A DNA stretch of 64,000 nt from Streptomyces sp. SID12488 (GCF_010548275.1 NZ_JAAGLT010000033.1:41319-105318); one strand, 5' to 3'. Counted from the stretch's first letter, positions 41,245 through 52,233 are shown. Notes: generated by a model from the letters alone, not told the origin. Made by a program: numbers and translations.

Positions 41245-41270
41245 GTCCCACGACTCCCGTTCGCTCGCTG

Positions 41271-41601
41271 TCAGGCCTTGTTGAAGACGAGTACGGCGTT
41301 CTGGCCGCCGAACCCTCAGGAGTTGCTCACCGTGACCTCGACCGGCAGCTGTGTGACCGACCACCCCCTTGATGGATGTTACCGCCGGGTGTTGTCCGAC
41401 GACCCTGCGGATCACGCGTGCCTCGGCCCCGTCGTTGAGCGGCGTGGAGGTGCCGTGCGCCTTGACGTGAGTGACGTCCGCGCCGGTGACTCCGGCGTCC
41501 GACAGGGCGCTGCGGACGGCGAGTTCGGCACCGGCGCCCTGTGGGTCGGGTGCCGTGGCGTGGTGGGCGTCGGACGAGGCTCCGTATCCGCTGACCATGG
41601 T
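41271..41601 (-). pseudogene. Remnant of a beta-ketoacyl-ACP synthase (FabF-like C-terminal part)
   Basis: Reading leftwards from 41601, SGYGASSDAHHATAPDP, then VKAHGTSTPLNDGAEARV (His of the KS active site) and SIKGVVGHT match the C-terminal half of FabF-type ketosynthases. The sequence then shifts frame and jumps to VEVTVSNS, a TGA stop, and GFGGQNAVLVFNKA, the family's final motif. About 50 residues between GHT and VEVTVSNS are missing, and the N-terminal half with the catalytic Cys is absent. The gene is dead through deletion, frameshift and nonsense. Confidence 0.85.
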
Positions 41602-41860
41602 CCCTGTCCGGGCGCCGGAGGGGATCACGAAGAGGGCCGGTTCAGGGTTCGACCGTCGGAGCGGTGGCACGGGAGGGCGACCACTGGCGCCGCACCTCCC
41701 AGCCGCCACCTTTTGAAGCCAGGCTCCCCGCCCGCGTCGATGCGGTTCAAGGGCTGTTTCTTCACGCGCGCCGGGTGGCGTGTACGCCGGACCGCGAGGG
41801 ATGCAGGGCGTGTACGCCACGGCTCCGACCCCGTGCTGCACGGTGCGGAGGCGGTCGGCA

Positions 41861-42215
41861 CCGGCGGCCGTACGGTGATCAACAGCACCGCTGCGGCCGG
41901 CGCGATGCCGATGATCTCGGCCACGCCACTGGGCCCGCCTCCGCTGTCCGTCGCGTCGCCGCCGGCCTCGACGGTCAGGCCCGCGTCCCGCGCCCGGTCT
42001 GCGGCCTTCTCCAGGGCCGTGCGGCTGGCGTCGGTGACATCGGCGGCCTTCACCTTGTAGGTGACGGTGGCGTACGCCATCGACGCGTTCTCGCTGACCG
42101 CACCCAGGCCCACGCAGACCGGCACGCCCACCCACAGGAGGACGACGTACCAGCGCCGCCGGAAGGACAGACGGCCCAGTCGATACAGGAAAGCAGCCAC
42201 GGCAGGGAACCTCAC
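41861..42215 (-). pseudogene. Remnant of an MMPL-family transporter N-terminus
   Basis: Starts with ATG 42215 and a normal MMPL opening (LGRLSFRRRWYVVLLWVGVP). It then skips the expected substrate-domain start and continues TVTYKVKAADVTDASRTALE and AEIIGIAPAAAVLLIT, after which homology stops. A full MMPL protein has over 700 residues and 11-12 membrane segments, so this is an internally deleted, truncated piece. It directly abuts the ketosynthase remnant, suggesting one decayed lipid/polyketide export cluster. Confidence 0.75.
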
Positions 42216-42363
42216 CTCGGGTCGGACGTACCTGCCAAGGCTGTCCCGGAGAGGGCCTTCCGGTCGTCGTCCCGCTGGTGTCGACCCGCCCTACCGGAAC
42301 GGGAGGAGCATTGACAGGAACCGCAGTATGTCCGTGCCGTCTTCGAGGGCCGTTCCCCCGCGC

Positions 42364-44259
42364 CTACACGGCCTCCGTCACCTCTGTCCGCTCGCCGGGC
42401 CGCTGCGCGAACTGCGTCCGGTACAGCTCCGCGTACCGCCCGTCCAGGGCCAGCAGTTCGTCGTGCGTGCCGCGTTCCTGGATCTGTCCGGCCTCGATCA
42501 CGAGGATCAGGTCGGCCGCCCGGATCGTGGACAGGCGGTGGGCGATCACCACTGCCGTGCGGTCGGACAGGGCCTCCGCCAGGGCCTCCTGGACCGCCGC
42601 CTCCGAGGTGTTGTCCAGGTGGGCCGTCGCCTCGTCGAGGATGACGACGCGCTGGCGGGCCAGCAGCAGCCGGGCGATGGTCATGCGCTGACGTTCCCCG
42701 CCGGAGAGACGGTAGCCGCGCTCACCGACCACCGTGTCGAGACCGTCGGGCAGCTCGCGGACCAGGTCGTCGAGGCGGGCCCGGCTCAGCGCTGCCCACA
42801 GCTCGTCGTCCGTCGCCGTGGGGCGGGCCAGCACCAGGTTGGCGCGAACGGAGTCGTGGAAGAGGTGGCCGTCCTGGGTGACCATGCCGAGGGTCGCTCG
42901 CAGGGAGGCGGCGCTCAGGTCGCGGACGTCGACACCGCCGATGCGTACTGCGCCCTCGTCGGTGTCGTACAGGCGAGGCAGGAGTTGTCCGATGGTCGAC
43001 TTTCCGGCGCCGGAGGTGCCCACGAGGGCGATCGTCTGGCCGGGTTCGGCGCGGAAACTGACTCCGTGGAGGACCTCCGTGCCGCCCCTGGTGTCAAGTG
43101 CGGCCACCTCCTCCAGGGAGGCGAGGGAGACGCGGTCGGCGGCGGGGTAAGCGAAGCGGACGTTGTCGAACTCCACCGCGACCGGACCCTCGGGAACCTC
43201 GCGGGCATCCGGTTTCTCCTCGATGAGGGGCTTCAGGTCGAGCACCTCGAAGACGCGCTCGAAGCTCACCAGGGCGCTCATCACCTCGACGCGCGCCCCT
43301 GCGAGCGACGTGAGCGGCGCGTACATCCGGGTCAGGAGCAGGGCGAGTGAGACGACCGCGCCCGGTTCCAGGCTGCCGCGCAGCGCGAACCAGCCGCCGA
43401 GCCCGTACACCAGGGCCAGCGCCAGAGCCGACACCAGAGTGAGGGCGGTGATGAAGACCGACTGCGCGAGGGCCGTCCGTACGCCGATGTCGCGTACCCG
43501 GCGGGCGCGGGCCGCGAACTGGGCGGACTCCTCGTCGGGCCGTCCGAAGAGCTTGACGAGGGTGGCGCCGGGGGCCGAGAAACGCTCGGTCATCCGGGTG
43601 CCCATCGACGCGTTGAGGTCGGCGGCCTCGCGCTGGAGTCTGGCCATCCGGCTGCCCATCCGCCGGGCGGGGATCACGAACACCGGCAGCAGCACCAGGG
43701 CGAGCAGGGTGATCTGCCAGGACAGGGTGAGCATCACGGCGAGCGTGAGCACCAGGGTGACCAGATTGCTCACCACACCGGACAGGGTGTTGCTGAACGC
43801 GCGCTGCGCGCCGATGACGTCGTTGTTGAGCCGGGACACCAGCGCTCCCGTACGGGTGCGGGTGAAGAACGCGACCGGCATGCGCTGCACATGATCGAAC
43901 ACAGCCGTCCGCAGATCGAGGATCAGCCCCTCCCCGAGCGTCGACGAGAGCCAGCGGCCGAGGATCCCGAGGACCGCCTCGGCCACCGCGATGACCGCGA
44001 TGAGCAGCGCGAACCGAATGACAGTGCTCTCGTCGCCCCCCGACACGATCGTGTCGACGACGCGGCCCGCGAGGACGGGGGTCGCAACGGCGAGCAGCGC
44101 GGTGAGCACGCTCAGGACGACGAAGCGGATGATGCGGCGGCGGTGCGGGCGTGCGAACTCCGCGATGCGGCGCAACGTGGCGCGGGCGAAGGGGCGCCGG
44201 TCCTGCTGGGAATTCATGACGCTGTGCAACTGCATCCAGGCCGTGGTCTCCATACTCAT
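42364..44259 (-). CDS. ABC exporter, fused membrane and ATPase domains, SoxR-controlled
   Basis: A 631-residue half-transporter. Six membrane segments lie at about 40-320. The ATPase domain at about 365-610 has Walker A GTSGAGKST, signature LSGGERQRM and Walker B VVILDEATAHLD, all intact. It likely works as a homodimer exporting a drug or redox-active metabolite. ATG 44259 sits only 7 bases after a -10 element, so the mRNA is probably leaderless, which also explains the lack of a ribosome-binding site. The promoter carries a perfect SoxR box, as known for the SoxR-regulated ABC transporter SCO7008 of S. coelicolor. Confidence 0.93.
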   Translation of the reverse strand: MSMETTAWMQLHSVMNSQQDRRPFARATLRRIAEFARPHRRRIIRFVVLSVLTALLAVATPVLAGRVVDTIVSGGDESTVIRFALLIAVIAVAEAVLGILGRWLSSTLGEGLILDLRTAVFDHVQRMPVAFFTRTRTGALVSRLNNDVIGAQRAFSNTLSGVVSNLVTLVLTLAVMLTLSWQITLLALVLLPVFVIPARRMGSRMARLQREAADLNASMGTRMTERFSAPGATLVKLFGRPDEESAQFAARARRVRDIGVRTALAQSVFITALTLVSALALALVYGLGGWFALRGSLEPGAVVSLALLLTRMYAPLTSLAGARVEVMSALVSFERVFEVLDLKPLIEEKPDAREVPEGPVAVEFDNVRFAYPAADRVSLASLEEVAALDTRGGTEVLHGVSFRAEPGQTIALVGTSGAGKSTIGQLLPRLYDTDEGAVRIGGVDVRDLSAASLRATLGMVTQDGHLFHDSVRANLVLARPTATDDELWAALSRARLDDLVRELPDGLDTVVGERGYRLSGGERQRMTIARLLLARQRVVILDEATAHLDNTSEAAVQEALAEALSDRTAVVIAHRLSTIRAADLILVIEAGQIQERGTHDELLALDGRYAELYRTQFAQRPGERTEVTEAV

Positions 44260-44265
44260 GCTGTG

Positions 44266-44296
44266 ACCGTACGACCTCAAGCGACCTTGAGGTCAA
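44266..44296 (-). promoter_or_regulatory. SoxR-type promoter of the ABC exporter
   Basis: On the minus strand: -35 TTGACC (44296-44291), a 19-bp spacer, and -10 TACGGT (44271-44266). The spacer region is covered by the dyad GACCTCAAG-cgac-CTTGAGGTC (44273-44294), which contains the SoxR consensus CCTCAAG-N4-CTTGAGG without mismatch. An overlong spacer holding the dyad is the mark of MerR-family activation. Confidence 0.9.
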
Positions 44297-44408
44297 GGAC
44301 GGCAAAAGGCGTGCGCACCATGCTCCCTCGTGCCGTTGCCCGACGCGTCGACCGGTGGCCGTGCGCCCGCAACCCGGTGTTGGTGCGGTACGGAGAACCT
44401 CTCCGGTT

Positions 44409-45371
44409 GTGACAGCGGTTCTCCCTCCCCCGGTCCGGCACCGGCGCATACCGGTGCGGCAGGTCCTGTGCCTGCTCCCGCTCCTTCTGGTCGCCGTGGT
44501 CGCGGTGCGCCACCGGCAGGTGCTTGCCGACGGCTTCGGCCAGCTGGCGACGGCCAAGTGGCCCTGGCTGCTGGCCGCGGCCGGGGCGACCTGCCTGACC
44601 TGGGTGGCCGCCGCCGTCAGCCGGCAGGGAGCCGTCGTCGAGCGGCTGCCCAGGCTGCGGCTGCTCGCCACGCAGTTCGCGGCCGGTTCGGCCAACCACC
44701 TGCTGCCGACGGGGCTCGGCGCGGGCGCGGTCAATCTGCGCTTCATGACGGTGTGCGGTCTGCCGCTGGCTCGTTCCTCGGCGGCGCTCGCCCTGTATCT
44801 GCTCGCGGAGGTCGTCGGCCGGCTGGGCCTACTGGCCGCCCTGCTGATCGCGTTTCCGCATGCCCTGCGGCTCGGCAGTCTCGTTCCCGGCACAGCGCTC
44901 GGCCCGCTGCTCGTCGGCATCTGTGTGGTGCTGCCGGCGGCGGTCGGCGCGCTGGTGTGCGTACGGCGGCTGCGCACGACCGCCGTCTCCTTCCTTCGCA
45001 CGGCGCTCGGCGAGGCCCGTTCCGTGCACATGCGGCCGTCCCGGGCGCTGGCGCTGTGGGGCGGTTCGCTGGCGTTCCCGGCGTTGCAGGCAGCCGGACT
45101 GGCCGCGGTGGGGACGGCGTTGCGGCTGCCGGTGCCGGCCTGGCACGTGGCACTCGCGTACCTCGCCGCGACGGTCGCCGTCGCGCTGATCCCCACGCCC
45201 GGCGGCATCGGCTCCGTCGAGGCGGCGCTGATCGTGGCCCTCGTCGCGGTGGGCGGGCCGGTGGCCGTCGCGACGGCGGTGGTGCTCGCGTTCCGGATCA
45301 TCACCGTCTGGGTGCCGCTGCTGCCGGGGGCGTTGACGCTGGGTGCGCTGGTGCGGCTGAAGGTGATCTGA
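44409..45371 (+). CDS. Integral membrane protein, LPG-synthase flippase-like (UPF0104/MprF N-domain type)
   Basis: A 320-residue membrane protein with about 8 hydrophobic segments. The family features are the helix pair around FAAGSANHLLPTGLGAGAVN and the later IPTPGGIGSVEAALIVALVA. The fold is that of the flippase domain of lysyl-phosphatidylglycerol synthases, but the soluble synthase part is absent. It may move lipids or isoprenoid-linked precursors. GTG 44409 is preferred (GGAGA eleven bases upstream); GTG 44355 would add 18 residues that lack hydrophobic character. It is divergent from the SoxR-controlled exporter. Confidence 0.8.
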   Translation: MTAVLPPPVRHRRIPVRQVLCLLPLLLVAVVAVRHRQVLADGFGQLATAKWPWLLAAAGATCLTWVAAAVSRQGAVVERLPRLRLLATQFAAGSANHLLPTGLGAGAVNLRFMTVCGLPLARSSAALALYLLAEVVGRLGLLAALLIAFPHALRLGSLVPGTALGPLLVGICVVLPAAVGALVCVRRLRTTAVSFLRTALGEARSVHMRPSRALALWGGSLAFPALQAAGLAAVGTALRLPVPAWHVALAYLAATVAVALIPTPGGIGSVEAALIVALVAVGGPVAVATAVVLAFRIITVWVPLLPGALTLGALVRLKVI

Positions 45372-45392
45372 AGCCGTCCCGACAGTCGCTTG

Positions 45393-45407
45393 TGAAAATG
45401 GTTTCCA
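45393..45407 (+). promoter_or_regulatory. Probable Zur box
   Basis: TGAAAATGGTTTCCA matches the Streptomyces Zur pattern TGAAAATGATTTTCA at 13 of 15 positions and lies 20 bases upstream of the COG0523 start, where binding would block transcription when zinc is plentiful. Confidence 0.75.
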
Positions 45408-45427
45408 ATAAGCTAGCGTCCGGAGGC

Positions 45428-46627
45428 ATGCCCACCACTTCCACCGACCCCCGCCTGCCCGTGACCGTGCTCTCCGGCTTCCTCGGCGCCGGAAAGACGA
45501 CGCTGCTCAACCACGTTCTCGGCAACCGTCAGGGCCTGCGGGTCGCGGTCATCGTGAACGACATGAGTGAGATCAACATCGACGCATCCCTCGTCCGGGA
45601 CGGTGGCACCCTCTCCCGCACGGAGGAGCGGCTGGTCGAGATGACCAACGGCTGCATCTGCTGCACCCTCCGCGATGACCTCCTGGAGGAGGTCGACAAG
45701 CTGGCCCGCGCGGGCCGCTTCGACTACCTGCTCATCGAATCGTCCGGAATCTCCGAGCCCATGCCCGTCGCCGCGACCTTCGCCTTCGCCCGTGACGACG
45801 GCGCGAGCCTGCTGGACGTCTCGCGTCTGGACACCATGGTCACGGTCGTGGACGCGGTGAACTTCCTCCCGGAACTGGACCGCGGCGACGACCTGCTGGA
45901 ACGCGGGATCACCCCGGTCGAGGGCGACGAACGCACGGTGAGCGATCTCCTCATCGACCAGATCGAGTTCGCCGACGTCATCCTCCTCAACAAGACGGAC
46001 CTGGTCCCCGAGGAGACGGCCGACCGGCTGGAGGCGACCCTGCGACGCCTCAACCCGGCCGCCCGCATCCACCGCACCGTCCGCGGCACGATCGACCCGG
46101 CCGAACTCCTCGGCACGGGCCTGTTCGACTTGGAGAAGGCCGAACAGGCGCCGGGCTGGGTGGCCGAGTTGAACGGGGACCACGTACCGGAGACCGAGGA
46201 GTACGGCATCTCCTCGCTCGTGCTGCGCGACCCGCGCCCCTTCCATCCGGGCCGTCTCTGGGACCTGCTCACCGGTCCGCTCGACGCGGGCCACTTCGGC
46301 CAAGTCCTGCGTTCCAAGGGGTTCTTCACCCTCGCCTCCCGCCCCGGCACCACGGGCCTGTGGTCGCAGGCGGGCTCGGTGGCCCGCTTCGAGCCGATCG
46401 CCTCAGGTGGGGCCATGGATGCCGAATCCCCCGTACAGGGGCAGGAGTTGGTGTTCATCGGCACCGATCTGCGCCGTCAGTCGCTGCGACTGGCGCTGTC
46501 GTGCTGCCTGTTGACGGAGGAGGAACTGGCCACGTACGCAGCGGACTTCGTGCACACGGCGTACGAGGACCCCTTCCCCGCGTGGGAGGTGCACCCGGCG
46601 GACGTCTGCGACGCGCTCCCCGTCTGA
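45428..46627 (+). CDS. COG0523 GTPase, probable zinc chaperone (CobW/YciC-like)
   Basis: A 399-residue G3E-family GTPase. It has Walker A GFLGAGKTT, the metal-binding CxCC motif NGCICCTLRDD, the switch SSGISEP, NKTD for guanine, and a CobW C-terminal domain (VLRSKGFFTLASRPG). Members deliver zinc or other metals to client proteins and are often induced by zinc starvation. A near-consensus Zur box in front supports zinc. ATG 45428 has GGAGG directly upstream. Much longer readings of this frame extend into the preceding gene and were rejected. Confidence 0.92.
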   Translation: MPTTSTDPRLPVTVLSGFLGAGKTTLLNHVLGNRQGLRVAVIVNDMSEINIDASLVRDGGTLSRTEERLVEMTNGCICCTLRDDLLEEVDKLARAGRFDYLLIESSGISEPMPVAATFAFARDDGASLLDVSRLDTMVTVVDAVNFLPELDRGDDLLERGITPVEGDERTVSDLLIDQIEFADVILLNKTDLVPEETADRLEATLRRLNPAARIHRTVRGTIDPAELLGTGLFDLEKAEQAPGWVAELNGDHVPETEEYGISSLVLRDPRPFHPGRLWDLLTGPLDAGHFGQVLRSKGFFTLASRPGTTGLWSQAGSVARFEPIASGGAMDAESPVQGQELVFIGTDLRRQSLRLALSCCLLTEEELATYAADFVHTAYEDPFPAWEVHPADVCDALPV

Positions 46628-46836
46628 GCTGCTCAATGGCGGGTTTGCCACTGCTCGGTGACGATCGGTCGGCCGGATGCGGCAGGATGAGCGGTCGCCG
46701 GATGTCGTACAGACGTCCGGTCATTGATCGCGTATCCAGGACTTTTCGCACACTCGAACAGGTGGCAAGTGACGAGACTTCACATCCGGCCGTCGGTGGC
46801 GCGGGGCGCCGCGGAACCACTCCTCGGAGGTGAGCG

Positions 46837-47988
46837 GTGAAGCGAGACCTCACCGTGGACGATCTGGTCGTCGCGGGCATCGCCCTCGCCGTGGGCCTGC
46901 TGGCGGCCTTCCTGCTGCGCATGCTGCTGCGCTGGCTGGGCCGGCATGCGGACCGCACCCGCTGGAGCGGGGACGACGTCATCGTGGACGCGGTACGTAC
47001 GGTGGTGCCGTGGTCGGCGTTCACCGGGGGCGTGGCGGTCGCCGCCGCGGCGCTGCCGTTGACGAGAACCGTCGGGCACAACGTCAACCAGACACTGACC
47101 GTGCTTTTGATCGGCGTCACGACGCTCACGGTGGCCAGAGTGGTCGCCCGTCTGATGAGTGCCGTCACCCAGTCCCGGTCGGCGGTCGCCGGCTCGGCGA
47201 CGATCTTTGTCAACATCATCCGGGCCGTCATCCTGGCCCTGGGTTTCCTGGTCGTGCTCCAGACGCTGGGCGTCTCCATAGCGCCGATGCTCACCGCCCT
47301 GGGAGTCGGCGGTCTGGCCGTCGCTCTCGCCCTCCAGGACACTCTCGCCAACCTCTTCGCGGGTATCCACATCCTCGCCTCGAAGACCGTCCAGCCCGGT
47401 GACTACATCAAGCTGAGCAGCGGCGAGGAGGGCTACGTCGTCGACATCAACTGGCGTCAGACGACAATCCGCCAGCTCTCCAACAACCTGGTCATCATCC
47501 CGAACGGGCAGCTCGCCGGGACGAACATGACCAACTTCAACCGCCCGGAGCAGATGCTGACGATCCTGGTCCAGGTCGGCGTCGCCTACGACAGCGACCT
47601 GGAGCAGGTCGAGCGGGTCACCTGCGAGGTCGTCGCCGAGGTGATGACGGAGATCACCGGCGCCGTCCCGGAGCACGAGCCGCTGGTGCGCTTCCACACC
47701 TTCGGCGACTCACGGATCGGCTTCACGGTGATCCTGGGGGTCGGCGAGTTCAGCGACCAGTTCCGGATCAAGCACGAGTTCATCAAGCGCCTGCACAAGC
47801 GCTACCGGTCGGAGGGCATCAGCATCCCTGCGCCCGCGCGGACGGTGGCCCTGCAGCAGGGCGCGGTGGTCATTCCGCAGCAGCGGGGCGGCCGTACGGA
47901 ACCCGACCTGGGGCTCGGCGTCGAGCAGGGCGGACCGGCGTCCACCCTGCTCGACAGACTTGACCAACTCAACAAACTCGACAGATGA
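46837..47988 (+). CDS. Small-conductance mechanosensitive channel (MscS family)
   Basis: A 383-residue channel. Four hydrophobic segments come first; the pore-lining helix is the Gly/Ala-rich LGVGGLAVALALQDTLANLF. The beta domain follows with VQPGDYIKLSSGEEGYVVDI and the cytoplasmic vestibule. MscS opens under membrane tension to release solutes during hypo-osmotic shock. GTG 46837 has a GGAGG about six bases upstream. A C-terminal Gln/Gly-rich tail of about 45 residues is variable in the family. Confidence 0.93.
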   Translation: MKRDLTVDDLVVAGIALAVGLLAAFLLRMLLRWLGRHADRTRWSGDDVIVDAVRTVVPWSAFTGGVAVAAAALPLTRTVGHNVNQTLTVLLIGVTTLTVARVVARLMSAVTQSRSAVAGSATIFVNIIRAVILALGFLVVLQTLGVSIAPMLTALGVGGLAVALALQDTLANLFAGIHILASKTVQPGDYIKLSSGEEGYVVDINWRQTTIRQLSNNLVIIPNGQLAGTNMTNFNRPEQMLTILVQVGVAYDSDLEQVERVTCEVVAEVMTEITGAVPEHEPLVRFHTFGDSRIGFTVILGVGEFSDQFRIKHEFIKRLHKRYRSEGISIPAPARTVALQQGAVVIPQQRGGRTEPDLGLGVEQGGPASTLLDRLDQLNKLDR

Positions 47989-48016
47989 GACCCAGGTCCC
48001 AGCCGGCGGACTCGGC

Positions 48017-49582
48017 TCAGAGGGTCGCCGAGTTGTCGTGATGGCCGGCCGTGCGGTTCTGCGGCGCGACCAGTGACGTGGTCACCGGGGTGACCGTCCA
48101 GTCCGGGTGATTGGGCATCCGCGGTGTCGTCGTGCCGTACAGCCAGTCCCGCAGGAAGCCGGAGAGATCCTGGCCGGCGATCTCGGAGGCGACCGAGATG
48201 TAGTTCTCGGTCGTCGCCGAGGCGTTGCGGTAGCGGTCGAGGAAGGTGCGCTCGATCGCGCCGAAAGTGGCCTCGCCGACGAACTCGCGCAGCGCGTAGA
48301 GGACGAGGACGCCGCCCAGATAGCGCTGGCTGTCGAACAGGTTGGCCTCGTTGGGGGCCGCGACCGGTCCGGAGGTGCGGCGCCACTGGTCGCCGCGCGC
48401 GTACGTGTTCTTCATACGCGCTTCCATGGTGGTCAGGCCGAGGGAGTCGGTCCAGCCGCGCTCGTAGCGGTAGAGCAGTCCGTAGAAGTCGGCATGGCCC
48501 TCGTTGAGCCACAGGTCGGCCCAGGTGCCGGGGCTGACGCTGTTGCCGAAGTAGGAGTGGACCAGCTCGTGCATCATGTGCGAGCCGATGAACCTCTCCG
48601 CCTGGAGCAGGTAGTTCGGCTTGTAGAGCGTGAGGGTCTGCGTCTCCAGGCCCGTGAAGTCGAAGGCGGCCGGGTCGTCGGAGTTGCACGGCAGCAGACC
48701 GTACGTCTCGAACGGGTAGGCCCCGAGCCGCTGTTCGAGCCACGTCACCAGGCCCGGGGTGAGCGCCAGCGCCGGTTCGAGGGCCTCGGCGCGCGCGACC
48801 GGGACGACGTCCCGCAGCGGCAGCCCGTTCGGGCCCTGCCGGTCCTTCACCACGTAGTCGCCGACGGTTATCTGGACGAGCTCGGTGGCGATCGGCGAGC
48901 GCGAGCGGTAGGAGTACGCGGTCCGGTCACCGTCCAGGGTCTCCGTGCGCACGAGGGTGCCGCTCGCGACTCCGCGCAGGGTGCTCGGCACGGTGATCCG
49001 GAACGTGAAGTCGGCCTTGTCGACCGGGTGGTCGTTGCACGGGAAGACGGTGTGCGCGGAGTTGGGCTGCGGGCACACCGCGAAGCCGTCGGTGGTGGGG
49101 ACCCAGGCGGTGTGGGTCAGGGCGCGGCGCGGGTCGGCGCCGTACTCGACGCAGATGGTCGTCCGGGTCTGTGCCGGCAGCGTCCGGGAGGGCGTGATCC
49201 GCAGTTTCTCGTCGACCAGCTCGTACGTGGCCGCACGGCCGCCGACGCGGACGGAGCGGATGTCCAGGCCGAGGGCGTCGAGGGAGAGGCGGCTCAGGTC
49301 CTGGGTGGTGCGGATGCGCAGCGTCGCCGTGCCGTCGACCAGCTTGGTCGTGGCGTCGTACGCGAGGTCGAGGTGGTAGGCGTCGACGCGGTAGCCGTCG
49401 TTGCCGAGACTCGGGTAGACGGGGTCACCGAGGGTCTCGGGGCCCGGGGCTGCGGCGTCTTTCACGGAAGCCGTTCCGGACGTCCCCCCGGACGCCGCGT
49501 GGGCGGCGGGGGCCAGGGTGGTGGCCGCCGCCGTACCGAGCAGGGCTGCCGCAGGGGCCGTCAGTCTGGTGCGATATCTCAT
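48017..49582 (-). CDS. Secreted M1-family zinc metallopeptidase (aminopeptidase N-like)
   Basis: A 521-residue peptidase. The signal peptide is at about 1-29, the N-terminal beta domain at 50-230, and the catalytic domain holds HELVH (338-342) and, 18 residues later, Glu361 in NEGHADF, the complete HEXXH-18-E zinc site. It lacks the large C-terminal helical domain of classical PepN and is probably a secreted broad aminopeptidase. ATG 49582; 28 bases separate its stop from that of the convergent channel gene. Confidence 0.92.
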   Translation of the reverse strand: MRYRTRLTAPAAALLGTAAATTLAPAAHAASGGTSGTASVKDAAAPGPETLGDPVYPSLGNDGYRVDAYHLDLAYDATTKLVDGTATLRIRTTQDLSRLSLDALGLDIRSVRVGGRAATYELVDEKLRITPSRTLPAQTRTTICVEYGADPRRALTHTAWVPTTDGFAVCPQPNSAHTVFPCNDHPVDKADFTFRITVPSTLRGVASGTLVRTETLDGDRTAYSYRSRSPIATELVQITVGDYVVKDRQGPNGLPLRDVVPVARAEALEPALALTPGLVTWLEQRLGAYPFETYGLLPCNSDDPAAFDFTGLETQTLTLYKPNYLLQAERFIGSHMMHELVHSYFGNSVSPGTWADLWLNEGHADFYGLLYRYERGWTDSLGLTTMEARMKNTYARGDQWRRTSGPVAAPNEANLFDSQRYLGGVLVLYALREFVGEATFGAIERTFLDRYRNASATTENYISVASEIAGQDLSGFLRDWLYGTTTPRMPNHPDWTVTPVTTSLVAPQNRTAGHHDNSATL

Positions 49583-49697
49583 GGGTCGCTTTCACTCGGG
49601 CGCCCGGGTGGTCAGGTCCGGCCGTCGATCAGGTGCGGGGTCTACCCCCTAGACCACAAGATCGGCCGAGTCGGTTGCCTGAATCCGTACGGAATTT

Positions 49698-49796
49698 CGA
49701 CCGGGTTCCGTACCGGATCCGATCGGTTTCCGTACCGGCCCGTGTCGAGTTCCGTACCGGTCCGTGTCGAGTTCCGTGCGGACCCCTGTCGAGTGA
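49698..49796. repeat. Imperfect 22-bp tandem repeats upstream of idh
   Basis: About four and a half units of roughly 22 bases with the shared core TTCCGTACCGG (units begin at 49698, 49719, 49741, 49763 and 49785). The third and fourth units share CGTGTCGAGTTCCGT. They fill the divergent promoter region between the M1 peptidase and idh. Confidence 0.8.
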
Positions 49797-49814
49797 GAGC
49801 CGAGCAGGAGATAT

Positions 49815-49826
49815 CTTGATGTCGAG
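49815..49826. promoter_or_regulatory. Operator-like dyad in the idh leader
   Basis: CTTGATGTCGAG is an imperfect dyad (CTTGA-tg-TCGAG) 31 bases before the GTG of idh, just after AGATAT. It may be an operator or part of a -10 region. The regulator is unknown. Confidence 0.35.
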
Positions 49827-49856
49827 CAATGTTGCAGACGTGGAGCGGAGCACCCG

Positions 49857-52076
<2,220 letters not shown>

Positions 52077-52090
52077 GGCGGGTTGTCGGC

Positions 52091-52181
52091 TGCCGGCCGG
52101 TGGGGGCTGGTCGCGCCCCGCGGCGGAGCCGCTGATCGATACAGCCCCGCGCCCCTTGAGGGGCGCGGTTCCGCACCGGAG
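52091..52181 (+). repeat. Intergenic palindromic repeat, copy F
   Basis: The best preserved copy: GCCGGCCGGTGGGGGCTGGT, GCGGCGGAGCCGCTGATCGA, CAGCCCCGCGCCCCTTGAGG, GGCGCGGTTCCGCACCGG. It carries the inner hairpins GCGGC-GGA-GCCGC and CGCGCCCCTTGAGGGGCGCG. Lies directly after idh. Confidence 0.9.
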
Positions 52182-52196
52182 TTCAAGAGCGCACCG

Positions 52197-52231
52197 ATCG
52201 GCCCCCGGGACCCTGCGTCCCGGGGGCCGAT
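52197..52231. terminator. Bidirectional terminator between idh and gntR
   Basis: A 15-bp perfect stem (ATCGGCCCCCGGGAC and complement) around CCTGC. It ends 2 bases before the stop of the convergent GntR gene. Confidence 0.85.
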
Positions 52232-52233
52232 TG

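Noticed and set aside
40762..42135. A single 457-residue protein covering the SRPBCC gene and the ketosynthase remnant
   Set aside because: The fused frame exists only because the ketosynthase is frameshifted; the SRPBCC gene has its own ribosome-binding site and start at 41244.
44330..45427. A 765-codon reading of the COG0523 frame starting at 44330
   Set aside because: The extra 366 codons are an off-frame reading of the membrane protein gene; the GTPase starts at 45428 behind its own promoter signals.
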